From Saccharopolyspora gregorii (GTDB lineage Bacteria > Actinomycetota > Actinomycetes > Mycobacteriales > Pseudonocardiaceae), in the NCBI RefSeq assembly GCF_024734405.1, contig NZ_CP059556.1, positions 3,534,001 through 3,598,000 on the forward strand: 64,000 bases of DNA, written 5' to 3'. Positions within the stretch are counted from its first letter, which is position 1. Each line of letters begins with the position of its first letter. The notes under the pieces were generated by a model. It saw only the letters and a list, made by a program, of their open reading frames with translations. It was not told where the DNA came from and made no database searches. Positions 17,709 through 25,368 of this stretch are shown here, one piece after another. A program made the translations under genes and the position numbers.

Positions 17709-17945
17709 TCACGTCGCAGTCGGCAGGTGGGCACCGATCGTGTCGGCCTCGGCCATCGGCACCATCGCGTGGTGCGGGCCGGCCCCGCGAGCCCGGAGTA
17801 CGAGCTGCTTCACCCCGGCCGGGCCGAAGTATGCTGGCTCACCGACCGCGGAAGCAATACATCTGACATTTCCTGGTGCCGACGTCTGCCGTACCGGATC
17901 GGACCGTTCGCCCGGACCGACTCGGCCGACCATCGCAACGGGCAC
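17709..17945 (-). CDS. Doubtful small frame (78 aa) upstream of the amidase
   Basis: The frame lies just upstream of the amidase on the same strand and ends about a dozen bases before its preferred start. The C-terminal half looks protein-like and has the local codon bias ('KQLVLRARGAGPHHAMVPM'), while the N-terminal 30 residues look random and no ribosome site precedes the first start. It may be a short gene coupled to the amidase or the 3' remnant of a decayed gene. I do not recognise the family. The surrounding gap (17698-18031) also contains two similar octamers, CTGACATT and CTGACTTT. Confidence 0.25.
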   Translation of the reverse strand: MPVAMVGRVGPGERSDPVRQTSAPGNVRCIASAVGEPAYFGPAGVKQLVLRARGAGPHHAMVPMAEADTIGAHLPTAT

Positions 17946-18031
17946 AAGCCGAAGCGGCGCCGCACGATCACCCGTGCGGCGCCTGAGCCAGCGACGCGAA
18001 ACGTCTGACTTTTGCGGGAAGGCGCCTCGGG

Positions 18032-19129
18032 TCAGCGCCCGCGCAACACCGCCGCGACCTGCCGCACCGCGTCCGCGGAAGTGGAGGCGTGCGGGGAGAG
18101 GCGGACGTGCTCCGCCCGGCCGGTGGTGGCGATGCCCGCGGCGGCCAGGTCCGCGGCGACCTCGCGGGCCGGGCGGCCGGGCACGTCGAAGGTGAGGATC
18201 CCGCTGCGCGGTGGCGGCGCCGAGGTGATCCGCGCGCCCGCCGAGCGCAGCGCCTCCGCGAGCTCGCCGACGCGCTCGGCGATGCGGGCCTCAATCCGCG
18301 CGACCCCGGCCCGCTCCACCAGGTCGAGGGCGGCGGCCAGCGCTCCGGCCGACACCGGGCTCAGGTTCGTGATCGACCAGGACTCGGCGCCCGGCACCGG
18401 TTCCCGCACCTCCCCGTCGAACCGCCCCGGATCCCGCGCGCCGGTCCAGCCGGACAGCAGCGGGCGGTGCCGGTCCAGGGCGCGCGGCGAGAGCGCGGCG
18501 AACCCGGTCCCCCACCCGGCGCGCAGCCACTTCTGCCCGCCCGCGACGAGCACGTCCGCCGTCGCCCACTCCGCCTCGACCGCGCCGAACGCCTGGATGC
18601 CGTCGACCACCAGCAGCCGGTCCCCGATCACCTCGCGGATCCCGGCGAGGTCGGCCCGGTGGCCGGTGCGGAAGTCCACCGCGCTCACCGCGACGGTGGT
18701 GACCTCGGCGTCGAGCCCGGCGCGCACCACCTCCGGAGTGACCAGCCCGTCCGGTGGGCGCAGCCGGCGCACCTGGACGCGCCCGGCCTCCGCGGCCCGG
18801 GACCACGGGTAGGTGTTGGCCGGGAACTCGCCGTCGGAGACCAGCACCGCTCCCCCGGTGGCGAAGGCCGCCTGGAACAGCGCGGTGCTCGTGTTGGGCT
18901 GCAGGACCACCTGCTCGGCGGGGATCCCGCACAGCCGACCGGCGCGGGATCGGGCATCGGCGTCCGCCCGCATCAGGTCGTCCACTGTGGAGTGATCAGC
19001 GGTGGCGGCCCGCTCCAGCAGCCGCGCCGAGGCCTCGCGCACCGCGCGCGAGGGCGGGCCGAACCGGGCGAAGTCCAGATATCCGGCGCTCTCGGTGAAC
19101 TGGTCGAGGTAGTCCTGCGGCAGCGGCAT
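18032..19129 (-). CDS. Aminotransferase class V-fold PLP enzyme
   Basis: The 365-aa protein has the class V fold: 'YLDFARFGPPS' at the N-terminus, 'VVLQPNTSTAL' (phosphate contacts), 'VSAVDFRTGH', 'LVVDGIQAFGAVE' (PLP-binding Asp) and 'LVAGGQKWLRAGWGTG', with the Lys expected to form the Schiff base. Family members include cysteine desulfurases, isopenicillin epimerases and kynureninase-like enzymes, and I cannot choose among them. The ATG at 19129 fits the fold; longer forms upstream add a non-homologous leader. It runs opposite to the LacI gene, with 130 bases between. Confidence 0.8.
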   Translation of the reverse strand: MPLPQDYLDQFTESAGYLDFARFGPPSRAVREASARLLERAATADHSTVDDLMRADADARSRAGRLCGIPAEQVVLQPNTSTALFQAAFATGGAVLVSDGEFPANTYPWSRAAEAGRVQVRRLRPPDGLVTPEVVRAGLDAEVTTVAVSAVDFRTGHRADLAGIREVIGDRLLVVDGIQAFGAVEAEWATADVLVAGGQKWLRAGWGTGFAALSPRALDRHRPLLSGWTGARDPGRFDGEVREPVPGAESWSITNLSPVSAGALAAALDLVERAGVARIEARIAERVGELAEALRSAGARITSAPPPRSGILTFDVPGRPAREVAADLAAAGIATTGRAEHVRLSPHASTSADAVRQVAAVLRGR

Positions 19130-19226
19130 GGCGGCGAAACTACCGCCCGGAACCGGCCTCCGGTCCACCTGGGACGCGCGCCCGGCGCAGCGCGGTCCCC
19201 CACCGGACGTACCGGGCGCTATCCTC

Positions 19227-19240
19227 GGAATACGCATTCC
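19227..19240. promoter_or_regulatory. LacI-type operator site 3 (GGAATACGCATTCC)
   Basis: The palindrome lies 20 bases before the LacI start codon, just after a -10-like TATCCT (19220-19225). It deviates from the consensus at one symmetric pair, so it is probably a weaker autoregulatory site. Confidence 0.6.
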
Positions 19241-19259
19241 CGGGAAGGAGCGATGCCTG

Positions 19260-20276
19260 GTGGCCGCACGAGCAGCGACCTTGACCGACGTCGCCAAGGA
19301 AGCGGGGGTCTCCCTCGCCACGGCCTCCCGCGCCCTCAACGGCAGCGAGCGGGTCGTGCGGGCCGAGCTGCACGACCGGACGCTGGCCGCCGCCGCGCGG
19401 CTCGGCTACACCCCGAACGCGCAGGCGCAGTCGATGGCCAAGGGCTCCACGGACCTGGTGGGGCTGCTGGTCAACGACATCGCCGACCCCTACTTCTCCA
19501 CCATCGCCGCCGGACTGGCCACCGCCGCCGAGGAGCACGGGCTGCTGGTGATGCTGTGCAGCACCGGCGGCAGGCCCGAGCGGGAGCTGGAGCTGCTGGC
19601 CGCGCTGCGCCGCCAGCGCGGCCGGGCGATCGTGCTGGCGGGCAGCCGGATCAACGACCGGGCCCACCTGCGGGAACTCGCCGCGCACGTGGAGCCGTTC
19701 ACCGCGGCCGGGGGCCGGGTCGCCGCGATCAGCGAACCGCGGCTGCCGGTGGACACCGTGGTGGTGGACAACCGTCGCGGCGCCCAGGACCTGGCGGCGC
19801 GGCTCGCCGAGCTCGGCTACCGGCGGCCCGCGGTGCTCACCGGGCCGGAGCGGCTGCTGGTCTCGCGGGACCGGCGGGACGGTTTCCTCGCCGGGTGGCG
19901 GAGATCGGCGAGCGGGGAGCCGGTGTGCGCGGCCGAAGAGTTCAGCCGCGACGGGGGTTCCCGGGCGATGCACCGGGTGCTGGACGAGCATCCGGACGTC
20001 GACGTCGTGTTCGCGATCAACGACCTGATGGCGCTGGGCGCGATGGCGGCCTGCCGGGAGCGCGGCGTGCGGGTGCCGCAGGACGTCGCGGTGGCCGGGT
20101 TCGACGACATCTCGACCCTGCGCGACGTCACCCCCGGGTTGACCACGGTCCGGCTGCCGCTGGCGGAGATGGGCCGGATGGCGCTGGACCTGGTGCTGGG
20201 CGCCGAGCAGGAGAAGCCGCGCCGCCGCAAGGTCCGCGGCGAAGTCGTGCTCCGCGAGAGCACTCCCACCCGCTGA
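19260..20276 (+). CDS. LacI-family transcriptional repressor
   Basis: The 338-aa protein has the LacI helix-turn-helix within residues 5-30 ('TLTDVAKEAGVSLATASRALN') and the hinge 'ARLGYTPNAQAQSMAKG'. A periplasmic-binding-like sensor domain follows ('DLVGLLVNDIADPYFS', 'VAVAGFDDIS'). I chose the GTG at 19260, because the ATG at 19253 is out of frame; GGAAGGAG lies 10 bases upstream. Five GGWAWGCGCWTWCC palindromes occur before this gene, before the divergent 13563/14959 genes, and twice before the 20619 operon. This is therefore the best candidate regulator of that sugar-acid regulon. Confidence 0.9.
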   Translation: MAARAATLTDVAKEAGVSLATASRALNGSERVVRAELHDRTLAAAARLGYTPNAQAQSMAKGSTDLVGLLVNDIADPYFSTIAAGLATAAEEHGLLVMLCSTGGRPERELELLAALRRQRGRAIVLAGSRINDRAHLRELAAHVEPFTAAGGRVAAISEPRLPVDTVVVDNRRGAQDLAARLAELGYRRPAVLTGPERLLVSRDRRDGFLAGWRRSASGEPVCAAEEFSRDGGSRAMHRVLDEHPDVDVVFAINDLMALGAMAACRERGVRVPQDVAVAGFDDISTLRDVTPGLTTVRLPLAEMGRMALDLVLGAEQEKPRRRKVRGEVVLRESTPTR

Positions 20277-20307
20277 CCCGTCCCCAGCGCACCCCTCCCC
20301 ACCGCAC

Positions 20308-20360
20308 CAGGTGAGCGCCCCACTCACCCACCCCCACTGGGCAGGCGGCCCACCCACCTG
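20308..20360. repeat. 53-nt hairpin repeat, copy A
   Basis: It starts CAGGTGAG and ends CACCCACCTG, with a central loop. It is the most divergent of three copies whose starts are 75 and 74 bases apart. Confidence 0.7.
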
Positions 20361-20382
20361 AAGTGCACGCGGCGCCCCACGC

Positions 20383-20435
20383 CAGGTGAGTGGCCCGTTC
20401 GCCCAATCCAGCTGGGCGGGTGGGCCACTCACCTG
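20383..20435. repeat. 53-nt hairpin repeat, copy B (most symmetric)
   Basis: CAGGTGAGTGGCCC at the left pairs with GGGCCACTCACCTG at the right. Including inner bases, 20 of 23 pairs match around the 7-base loop ATCCAGC. As RNA this would be a very stable stem. Confidence 0.8.
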
Positions 20436-20456
20436 TGGCGTGGGGGTGTGTTCGGG

Positions 20457-20509
20457 GAGGTGAGCGGCTCGTTCGACCGGTGTTGTTGGGCGGGTGGGCC
20501 ACTCACCTG
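20457..20509. repeat. 53-nt hairpin repeat, copy C
   Basis: The right arm (GGGCGGGTGGGCCACTCACC) is the same as in copy B. The left arm has diverged (GAGGTGAGCGGCTCG). It lies just upstream of the first LacI operator of the downstream operon. Confidence 0.75.
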
Positions 20510-20533
20510 GGTGGGGGTGGGGGGCGGCGTTGC

Positions 20534-20547
20534 GGGAAGCGCTTTCC
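20534..20547. promoter_or_regulatory. LacI-type operator site 4 (GGGAAGCGCTTTCC)
   Basis: It lies 85 bases upstream of the Gfo/Idh gene and 55 bases (about five helical turns) from site 5. This spacing would allow a looped repressor complex. Confidence 0.75.
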
Positions 20548-20588
20548 GGGGTGTCTTGTTCTGGAAGCCCTGTTGCGCTTACCGTTTC

Positions 20589-20602
20589 GGTAAGCGCTTT
20601 CC
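20589..20602. promoter_or_regulatory. LacI-type operator site 5 (GGTAAGCGCTTTCC)
   Basis: It lies 17 bases upstream of the start codon, next to the ribosome site AGAAGGG. It is the exact reverse complement of site 2 at 14842. Repression of the 20619-23784 operon is the natural reading. Confidence 0.8.
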
Positions 20603-20618
20603 AGAAGGGCGGTACCGC

Positions 20619-21770
20619 ATGACCGAGCGAAGGCTGGGCGTCGTGATGAACGGCGTCACCGGCAGGATGGGCCACCGGCAGCACCTGATCCGGTCGATCC
20701 TCGACCTCCGGGAGCAGGGCGGGGTGCCGCTCTCCGACGGCACCCGGGTGCGGCTCGACCCGATCCTCGTCGGCCGCGATCCGGCGAAGCTCGCCGAGCT
20801 CGCCGCGCGCCACGACCTGGACCGCTGGACGACGGACCTGGACACCGCGCTGTCCGAGGACGCCGACCGGCTCTACTTCGACGCGCAGGTCACCTCCGCG
20901 CGCGAAGCGGCCATCACCAGGGCGATCGCCGCGGGCAAGCACGTCTACACCGAGAAGCCCATCGCCGCGGACGTCCCCGGCGCGTTGCGGCTCGCCCGCG
21001 CCGCGCGCGACGCGGGCATCCGCGCCGGGGTGGTGCACGACAAGCTCTACCTGCCGGGCCTGCTGAAGCTGCGGCGCCTGGTGGACTCCGGGTTCTTCGG
21101 GCGGATCCTGTCCGTGCGCGGCGAGTTCGGCTACTGGGTGTTCGAGGGCGACCTGCGCCCGGCGCAACGGCCGAGCTGGAACTACCGCGCCGAGGACGGC
21201 GGCGGGATCACCACCGACATGTTCCCGCACTGGAACTACCTGCTGGAGAACCTGTTCGGCCGGGTCGAGGCGGTCACCGCCCGGGTCGTCACGCACATCC
21301 CGCGGCGCTGGGACGAGCAGGGCCGGGGCTACGCCGCTACCGCCGACGACGCCGCCTACGCCACCTTCGAACTCGCCGGTGGTGTCGTAGCCCAGCTGAA
21401 CTCCTCGTGGGCGACGCGGGTGCACCGCGACGAGCTGGTCGAGTTCCACGTCGACGGCACCCACGGCAGCGCGGTCGCCGGGCTGCACCGCTGCCGCGCG
21501 CAGCACCGCGCGCACACCCCCGCCCCGGTGTGGAACCCGGACCTGGTGGAGGCGACGCCGTTCCGCGAGCAGTGGCCGGAGGTGCCGGACGACGGCCCGC
21601 CCACCAACGGTTTCCGGGCGCAGTGGGAGCAGTTCGTCCGCCACCTGCACGACGACGGCGACCACCCGTACGACTTCTCGGCCGGGGTGCGCGGGTTGCG
21701 GCTCGCCGAGGCCGGGTTGGCGTCCTCCCGCGAGGGCCGCCGCGTCGAGCTCGACGAGGTGGTCCTGTGA
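20619..21770 (+). CDS. Gfo/Idh/MocA-family oxidoreductase
   Basis: This 383-aa protein has an unusual N-terminal nucleotide loop ('LGVVMNGVTGRMGHRQHL') followed by 'HVYTEKPIAADVPGAL' (EKP motif) and 'EDGGGITTDMFPHWNYLLENLFG', the substrate-binding region with the family Asp and His. The length is normal. It is the first gene of a three-gene operon whose stop/start overlaps (GTGA) couple it to a DUF993 protein and a TIM-barrel isomerase. Two LacI-type operators precede it. It probably oxidises a sugar or sugar acid at one hydroxyl, starting a dehydrogenase-isomerase-lyase route; the substrate is unknown. Confidence 0.85.
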   Translation: MTERRLGVVMNGVTGRMGHRQHLIRSILDLREQGGVPLSDGTRVRLDPILVGRDPAKLAELAARHDLDRWTTDLDTALSEDADRLYFDAQVTSAREAAITRAIAAGKHVYTEKPIAADVPGALRLARAARDAGIRAGVVHDKLYLPGLLKLRRLVDSGFFGRILSVRGEFGYWVFEGDLRPAQRPSWNYRAEDGGGITTDMFPHWNYLLENLFGRVEAVTARVVTHIPRRWDEQGRGYAATADDAAYATFELAGGVVAQLNSSWATRVHRDELVEFHVDGTHGSAVAGLHRCRAQHRAHTPAPVWNPDLVEATPFREQWPEVPDDGPPTNGFRAQWEQFVRHLHDDGDHPYDFSAGVRGLRLAEAGLASSREGRRVELDEVVL

Positions 21771-22942
21771 CCGTGCTGCTGCTGCCGACCGCGGACGGGA
21801 GCCTGGTGGAGCACCGGCTCGCCGCGCCGCCGGACTGGCCGGAACCGGACGGGCCGCTGCGCTCCCGCGTCGCGTACGCGGCCGCGCACGTGGTGCCCCG
21901 GGTGCTGGGCGAGAACGTGCCCGGCGCCCCCGCCGACGTCGACTGGGACGCGACGCTGGCGGCCCGGCACCGGATCTGGGCGAGCGGGCTCGGGGTCGCC
22001 GAGGCGATGGACACCGCGCAGCGCGGCGCGGGCGTCGGCTGGGCGCAGGCGGCCGAACTGGTGCGCAGGTCGACGGCGGAGGCGCGGTCCTGCGGCGGTG
22101 CGATCGCGGCCGGCGCCGGCACCGACCAGCTCGACCTCACCGCGCTGCCGTCCGGGCGCGCCGGGCTGGACGTGGTGCTGCGCGCCTACCGGGAGCAGCT
22201 GGCGCTCGTGGCGGGCAGCGGTGCCGTGGCGATCGTGATGGCCTCCCGTGCGCTGGCCGCGGTGGCGCGCTCGGCCGACGACTACGCCGAGGTCTACGGC
22301 GCGCTGCTGGCCGAAGCCGACGCGCCGCTGATCCTGCACTGGCTGGGCCCGATGTTCGATCCGCTGCTGGCCGGGTACTGGGGCAGCTCGGACGTGGCGG
22401 CGGCGACCGAGGCGTTCCTGCGGATCGTCCGGGAGCGGCCGGAGAAGGTGGACGGGGTGAAGGTCTCGCTGCTCGACGCCGAGCACGAGGTCGCGCTGCG
22501 CCGGGCGCTGCCGCCGGGGGTGCGCCTCTACACCGGGGACGACTTCCACTACTCGCGGCTCGTCGTCGGCGACGGCACCGGGCACTCGGACGCGCTGCTG
22601 GGGATCTTCGCGGCGATCCACCCGGCCGCCTCGGCCGCGATCCAAGCCCTCGACCGGGACGATCCGAGCACCGCGAGGTCCATCCTGGACGGCACGGAAC
22701 CGTTGGCGCGCACGGTGTTCGAGCGTCCGACGTTCCACTACAAGACCGGGATCGCGTTCCTGTCCTGGCTCAACGGGCACCAACCGGGCTTCGCGATGGC
22801 CGGCGGCCTGCACGCGGGCCGCTCGGTGCCGCACCTGGCGGAGGTGTTCCGGCTGGCCGACCGGGCGGGCCTGCTGGCCGACCCGGACCTGGCGGCCACG
22901 CGGATGCGGTCCTTCCTGCTGGTGAGCGGGGTGGCGGCGTGA
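21767..22942 (+). CDS. DUF993 protein (dihydrodipicolinate synthase-like TIM barrel)
   Basis: The 391-aa protein matches what I recall of DUF993, a family related to DHDPS/NAL aldolases. It contains 'PLILHWLGPMFDP' and 'VDGVKVSLLD', whose Lys is at the position of the Schiff-base Lys of class I lyases, then 'YTGDDFHYS'. It would therefore cleave or dehydrate a keto-acid or keto-sugar. The GTG overlaps the Gfo/Idh stop and the stop overlaps the next GTG. No member of the family has a function known to me, so this operon is a good place to find one. Confidence 0.7.
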   Translation: MTVLLLPTADGSLVEHRLAAPPDWPEPDGPLRSRVAYAAAHVVPRVLGENVPGAPADVDWDATLAARHRIWASGLGVAEAMDTAQRGAGVGWAQAAELVRRSTAEARSCGGAIAAGAGTDQLDLTALPSGRAGLDVVLRAYREQLALVAGSGAVAIVMASRALAAVARSADDYAEVYGALLAEADAPLILHWLGPMFDPLLAGYWGSSDVAAATEAFLRIVRERPEKVDGVKVSLLDAEHEVALRRALPPGVRLYTGDDFHYSRLVVGDGTGHSDALLGIFAAIHPAASAAIQALDRDDPSTARSILDGTEPLARTVFERPTFHYKTGIAFLSWLNGHQPGFAMAGGLHAGRSVPHLAEVFRLADRAGLLADPDLAATRMRSFLLVSGVAA

Positions 22943-23784
22943 GCGGCCTGGACCGGCTGTCGCTGAACACCGCGACGACGAAGGCGTGGACGCTGCGGGA
23001 GGCGGTGGACGGCGCGGCCCGCGCCGGGTTGCCCGCCGTGGGGCTGTGGCGCGACCGCGTCGCCGAAGTGGGAGCGGCGACCGCCGCGAAGGTCGTGCGG
23101 GACGCGGGTTTGCGGGTCTCCAGCCTGTGCCGCGGCGGCTTCCTCACCGCCGCCGACCCGGCCGGGGCGCGCGCGGCGCTGGCCGACAACCGGGCTGCGA
23201 TCGCCGAAGCCGCCGCGCTCGGCACCGACGTGCTGGTCGTCGTGGTCGGCGGACTCCCGGCCGGGGAACGCGGGCTCGCGGACGCGCGGGCGCGGGTCGC
23301 GGACCGGATCGCCGAGCTGGTCCCGGTCGCCCGCGAGCACGGGGTGCGGCTGGCGCTGGAGGCGCTGCACCCGATGTACGCCGCCGACAGGGCCGTTCTG
23401 TCCACAGTAGAACAAGCGCTGGACCTGGCGCGGCCGCACCCGGCGGACGCGGTCGCCGTCGTGGTGGACTCCTTCCACGTGTTCTGGGACCCCCGGCTGG
23501 CGGTGAGCATCGCCCGCGCCGGGCGCGAAGGCCGCATCGCCGCCTACCAGGTGTGCGACTTCCTGCTCCCGATCGCGCCGGATCCGCTGCTGTCCCGCGG
23601 CATGATGGGCGACGGCGTGATCGATTTCGCGGAGCTCAGCCGGCTCGTCGCCGCCACCGGCTACTCCGGTGACGTCGAGGTGGAGATCTTCAACGCCGAC
23701 GTCTGGGCCACCCCCGGCGACCACGTCCTCGCCACCATGACCGCCCGCTACCGCGAACTCGTCCTCCCCCACCTCGGCGGCTGA
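22939..23784 (+). CDS. Sugar-phosphate isomerase/epimerase-family TIM barrel
   Basis: The 281-aa protein belongs to the xylose-isomerase-like TIM-barrel group. It shows 'RLALEALHPMYAADR' (metal-binding Glu), 'VVVDSFHVFWDP' (Asp-x-x-His), 'YQVCDFL' and 'GDVEVEIFN' (last metal Glu). IolE, IolI and hydroxypyruvate isomerases share these features. It is the last gene of the LacI-controlled operon, coupled by GTGA overlap, and a hairpin terminator follows. It probably isomerises or dehydrates the keto product of the Gfo/Idh dehydrogenase. Confidence 0.8.
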   Translation: MSGLDRLSLNTATTKAWTLREAVDGAARAGLPAVGLWRDRVAEVGAATAAKVVRDAGLRVSSLCRGGFLTAADPAGARAALADNRAAIAEAAALGTDVLVVVVGGLPAGERGLADARARVADRIAELVPVAREHGVRLALEALHPMYAADRAVLSTVEQALDLARPHPADAVAVVVDSFHVFWDPRLAVSIARAGREGRIAAYQVCDFLLPIAPDPLLSRGMMGDGVIDFAELSRLVAATGYSGDVEVEIFNADVWATPGDHVLATMTARYRELVLPHLGG

Positions 23785-23801
23785 ACCACCGTCCTGCTTC
23801 C

Positions 23802-23827
23802 GGCGCACCGGCCCCTCGCGGTGCGCC
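23802..23827 (+). terminator. Hairpin terminator of the LacI-controlled operon
   Basis: GGCGCACC and GGTGCGCC form an 8-bp stem around a 10-base loop, 18 bases after the isomerase stop. Confidence 0.6.
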
Positions 23828-23996
23828 ACCGCGGCGTGCCGCGACCGTCCCGGATGCAGCAACCCTGCGCCGATCGGAGGACCGCTCACCTGCGGAAACC
23901 ACTGCTCCGAACGTCAACCGAACGGACGCCGACAACAGGGCGGGCGGTGTGGTGAGTTGGGGGCGGTCCTGCTGATCACGATGTTGTGGAGGGTGC

Positions 23997-25367
23997 GTGG
24001 ACGCTTACCAGGCGATCGACGATCTCGACGAGGATTCGGCCACGAACCTCGACTCCACGGCAGAGCTCATGGCAAAGGCGCGGAGCAGAACGCAAGGGCT
24101 CGATCGCGACCGCATCAAGAAGCGTCAGCGCCCGCACTTCCGTCCCAAGCAGGTCCTTCCGCTACCGGGCATGCCGCAGGGCGAAGTTCCGGTAGCTCCC
24201 TGGCAACTGCTGCACACCTTCGCGCGCGCGGTCTCCCTCGCTGGACAGGGCTCGGCCCGGTCGTTCGCACAGCACTGGGACTGCTTGCGCTACGTCACGG
24301 CGCTCGAATCCGACGATGACGGGCGGATGAGGCTGAGCGAGGAAGGGAAGAACTGGAACTCCCACAAGCGAGGAACGCAGGCGCGTGACCTCGGCACTGC
24401 GTTCGGGCTCACTGCGGCGACGCGCATGCTGCGCGAACGACATCCCGATCACCGGTTCGACGTCGTGGATGCGGAGATCGTCCTCAGCACGTTCCGCGCG
24501 GCGAAGGGAGGTAGACCTGCCGCCGGAAGCAGCGCGCTGCGCCCGAACTACTTCATCATCGGGCGGAAACCGGGCGCTCCGCTTCGGCTCATCGCCGTCG
24601 ATTCCAGGGGATCGCACGGCGAGATCGAGTCCCAGTACGCGCAGCTCGCTCGGTCCCAGCAACGGGTTACCACGGTCCTGCTCGGTGAATCGGACAGTGC
24701 GGGAGAACCGCTTCCCGCGATGATGCTGACGACGAGCCTGCTCAAGCACGATCCGATCACGACCCGCGTCCTCGTGACCGAAGGAAACGGTGTCCTCGCC
24801 GTTCCGGGGCGATCCGCGCTGGACACCTCCCGGCCGGTCACCGACCTCGACCTGCCTCCCTGGATCGACACGAAGGACGCCGGTGGACGACCGAGCCAGC
24901 GTCCGGGGTTCGCCGTTCCGAAGCAGGAGTGGGGACGGCTGTCCCGAATCCTCACCCGCACCGCCGCTGCCTCGCTGCTCACCTTCGCCGGAAACCGGGA
25001 AGCAGCGGGCGAACTCCTCACGGAACGCCAGCGGAAGCGCCTCGGAGCAACCGGCTCGCCGGTGCCCGGCCTCGACTGCGACGCGACCATCACGCTCCAG
25101 GGAGTGCCGTTCGTCGGCACGGACCAGGTCTTCCGGTTGAACAAGCGACGCGTCGAGGTGTTCTCCGCGCTCGTCGAGGACCAGTACCTGCTGCTCAAGG
25201 ACAAGCGTCTCGATGAGCACGAAGCGAATCTGCCGGAGCTGTTGGCGGCCTGGAACCGCAAGAGGAAGGCCATCGCGAAGCAGTGGAACGGCGTCGTTCA
25301 CATGGACGACAGCGGTGCCCTGCTGGCCATCCGGGTGCAGGACAAGCACAACGAGGAGCTGAGCTGA
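23997..25367 (+). CDS. Orphan protein of unknown function, degenerate nuclease-like core
   Basis: The 456-aa product has no signal peptide or membrane segment. An acidic N-terminus (MDAYQAIDDLDEDSATN) leads to a basic stretch around residues 35-55. Residues about 185-215 read 'RPNYFIIGRK' then 'LRLIAVDSRGSHGEIESQYAQLA'. This layout (P-x-Y, strand, V-D-S-R, G-S-H-G, helix) resembles a PD-(D/E)xK nuclease core of the P-D-Y...E-C-K-G-T-H-G type, with the Asp and the E-x-K replaced. That reading is inference. Base use is less GC-biased at third positions than in neighbours (aag, gat, cga codons), which suggests transfer. GGAGGG stands 3 bases before the GTG. It has no operon partner and converges on the LacI gene. 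Confidence 0.6.
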   Translation: MDAYQAIDDLDEDSATNLDSTAELMAKARSRTQGLDRDRIKKRQRPHFRPKQVLPLPGMPQGEVPVAPWQLLHTFARAVSLAGQGSARSFAQHWDCLRYVTALESDDDGRMRLSEEGKNWNSHKRGTQARDLGTAFGLTAATRMLRERHPDHRFDVVDAEIVLSTFRAAKGGRPAAGSSALRPNYFIIGRKPGAPLRLIAVDSRGSHGEIESQYAQLARSQQRVTTVLLGESDSAGEPLPAMMLTTSLLKHDPITTRVLVTEGNGVLAVPGRSALDTSRPVTDLDLPPWIDTKDAGGRPSQRPGFAVPKQEWGRLSRILTRTAAASLLTFAGNREAAGELLTERQRKRLGATGSPVPGLDCDATITLQGVPFVGTDQVFRLNKRRVEVFSALVEDQYLLLKDKRLDEHEANLPELLAAWNRKRKAIAKQWNGVVHMDDSGALLAIRVQDKHNEELS

Positions 25368-25368
25368 C

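Larger units (their letters stand above)
20277..20618. other. Intergenic region with tandem hairpins and LacI operators
   Basis: These 342 bases contain three 53-base hairpin repeats (20308-20509) and then two LacI-type operators (20534, 20589) before the Gfo/Idh start. I see no convincing open frame. The hairpins may also end transcription from the LacI gene. Confidence 0.7.

Noticed and set aside
19253-19260. ATG at 19253 as start of the LacI gene
   Set aside because: It is in a different frame from the helix-turn-helix; the in-frame start is the GTG at 19260.
20308-20509. CRISPR array
   Set aside because: Only three units exist, they are 53 bases and strongly self-complementary, the spacers (22 and 21 bases) are short, and no cas gene is present.
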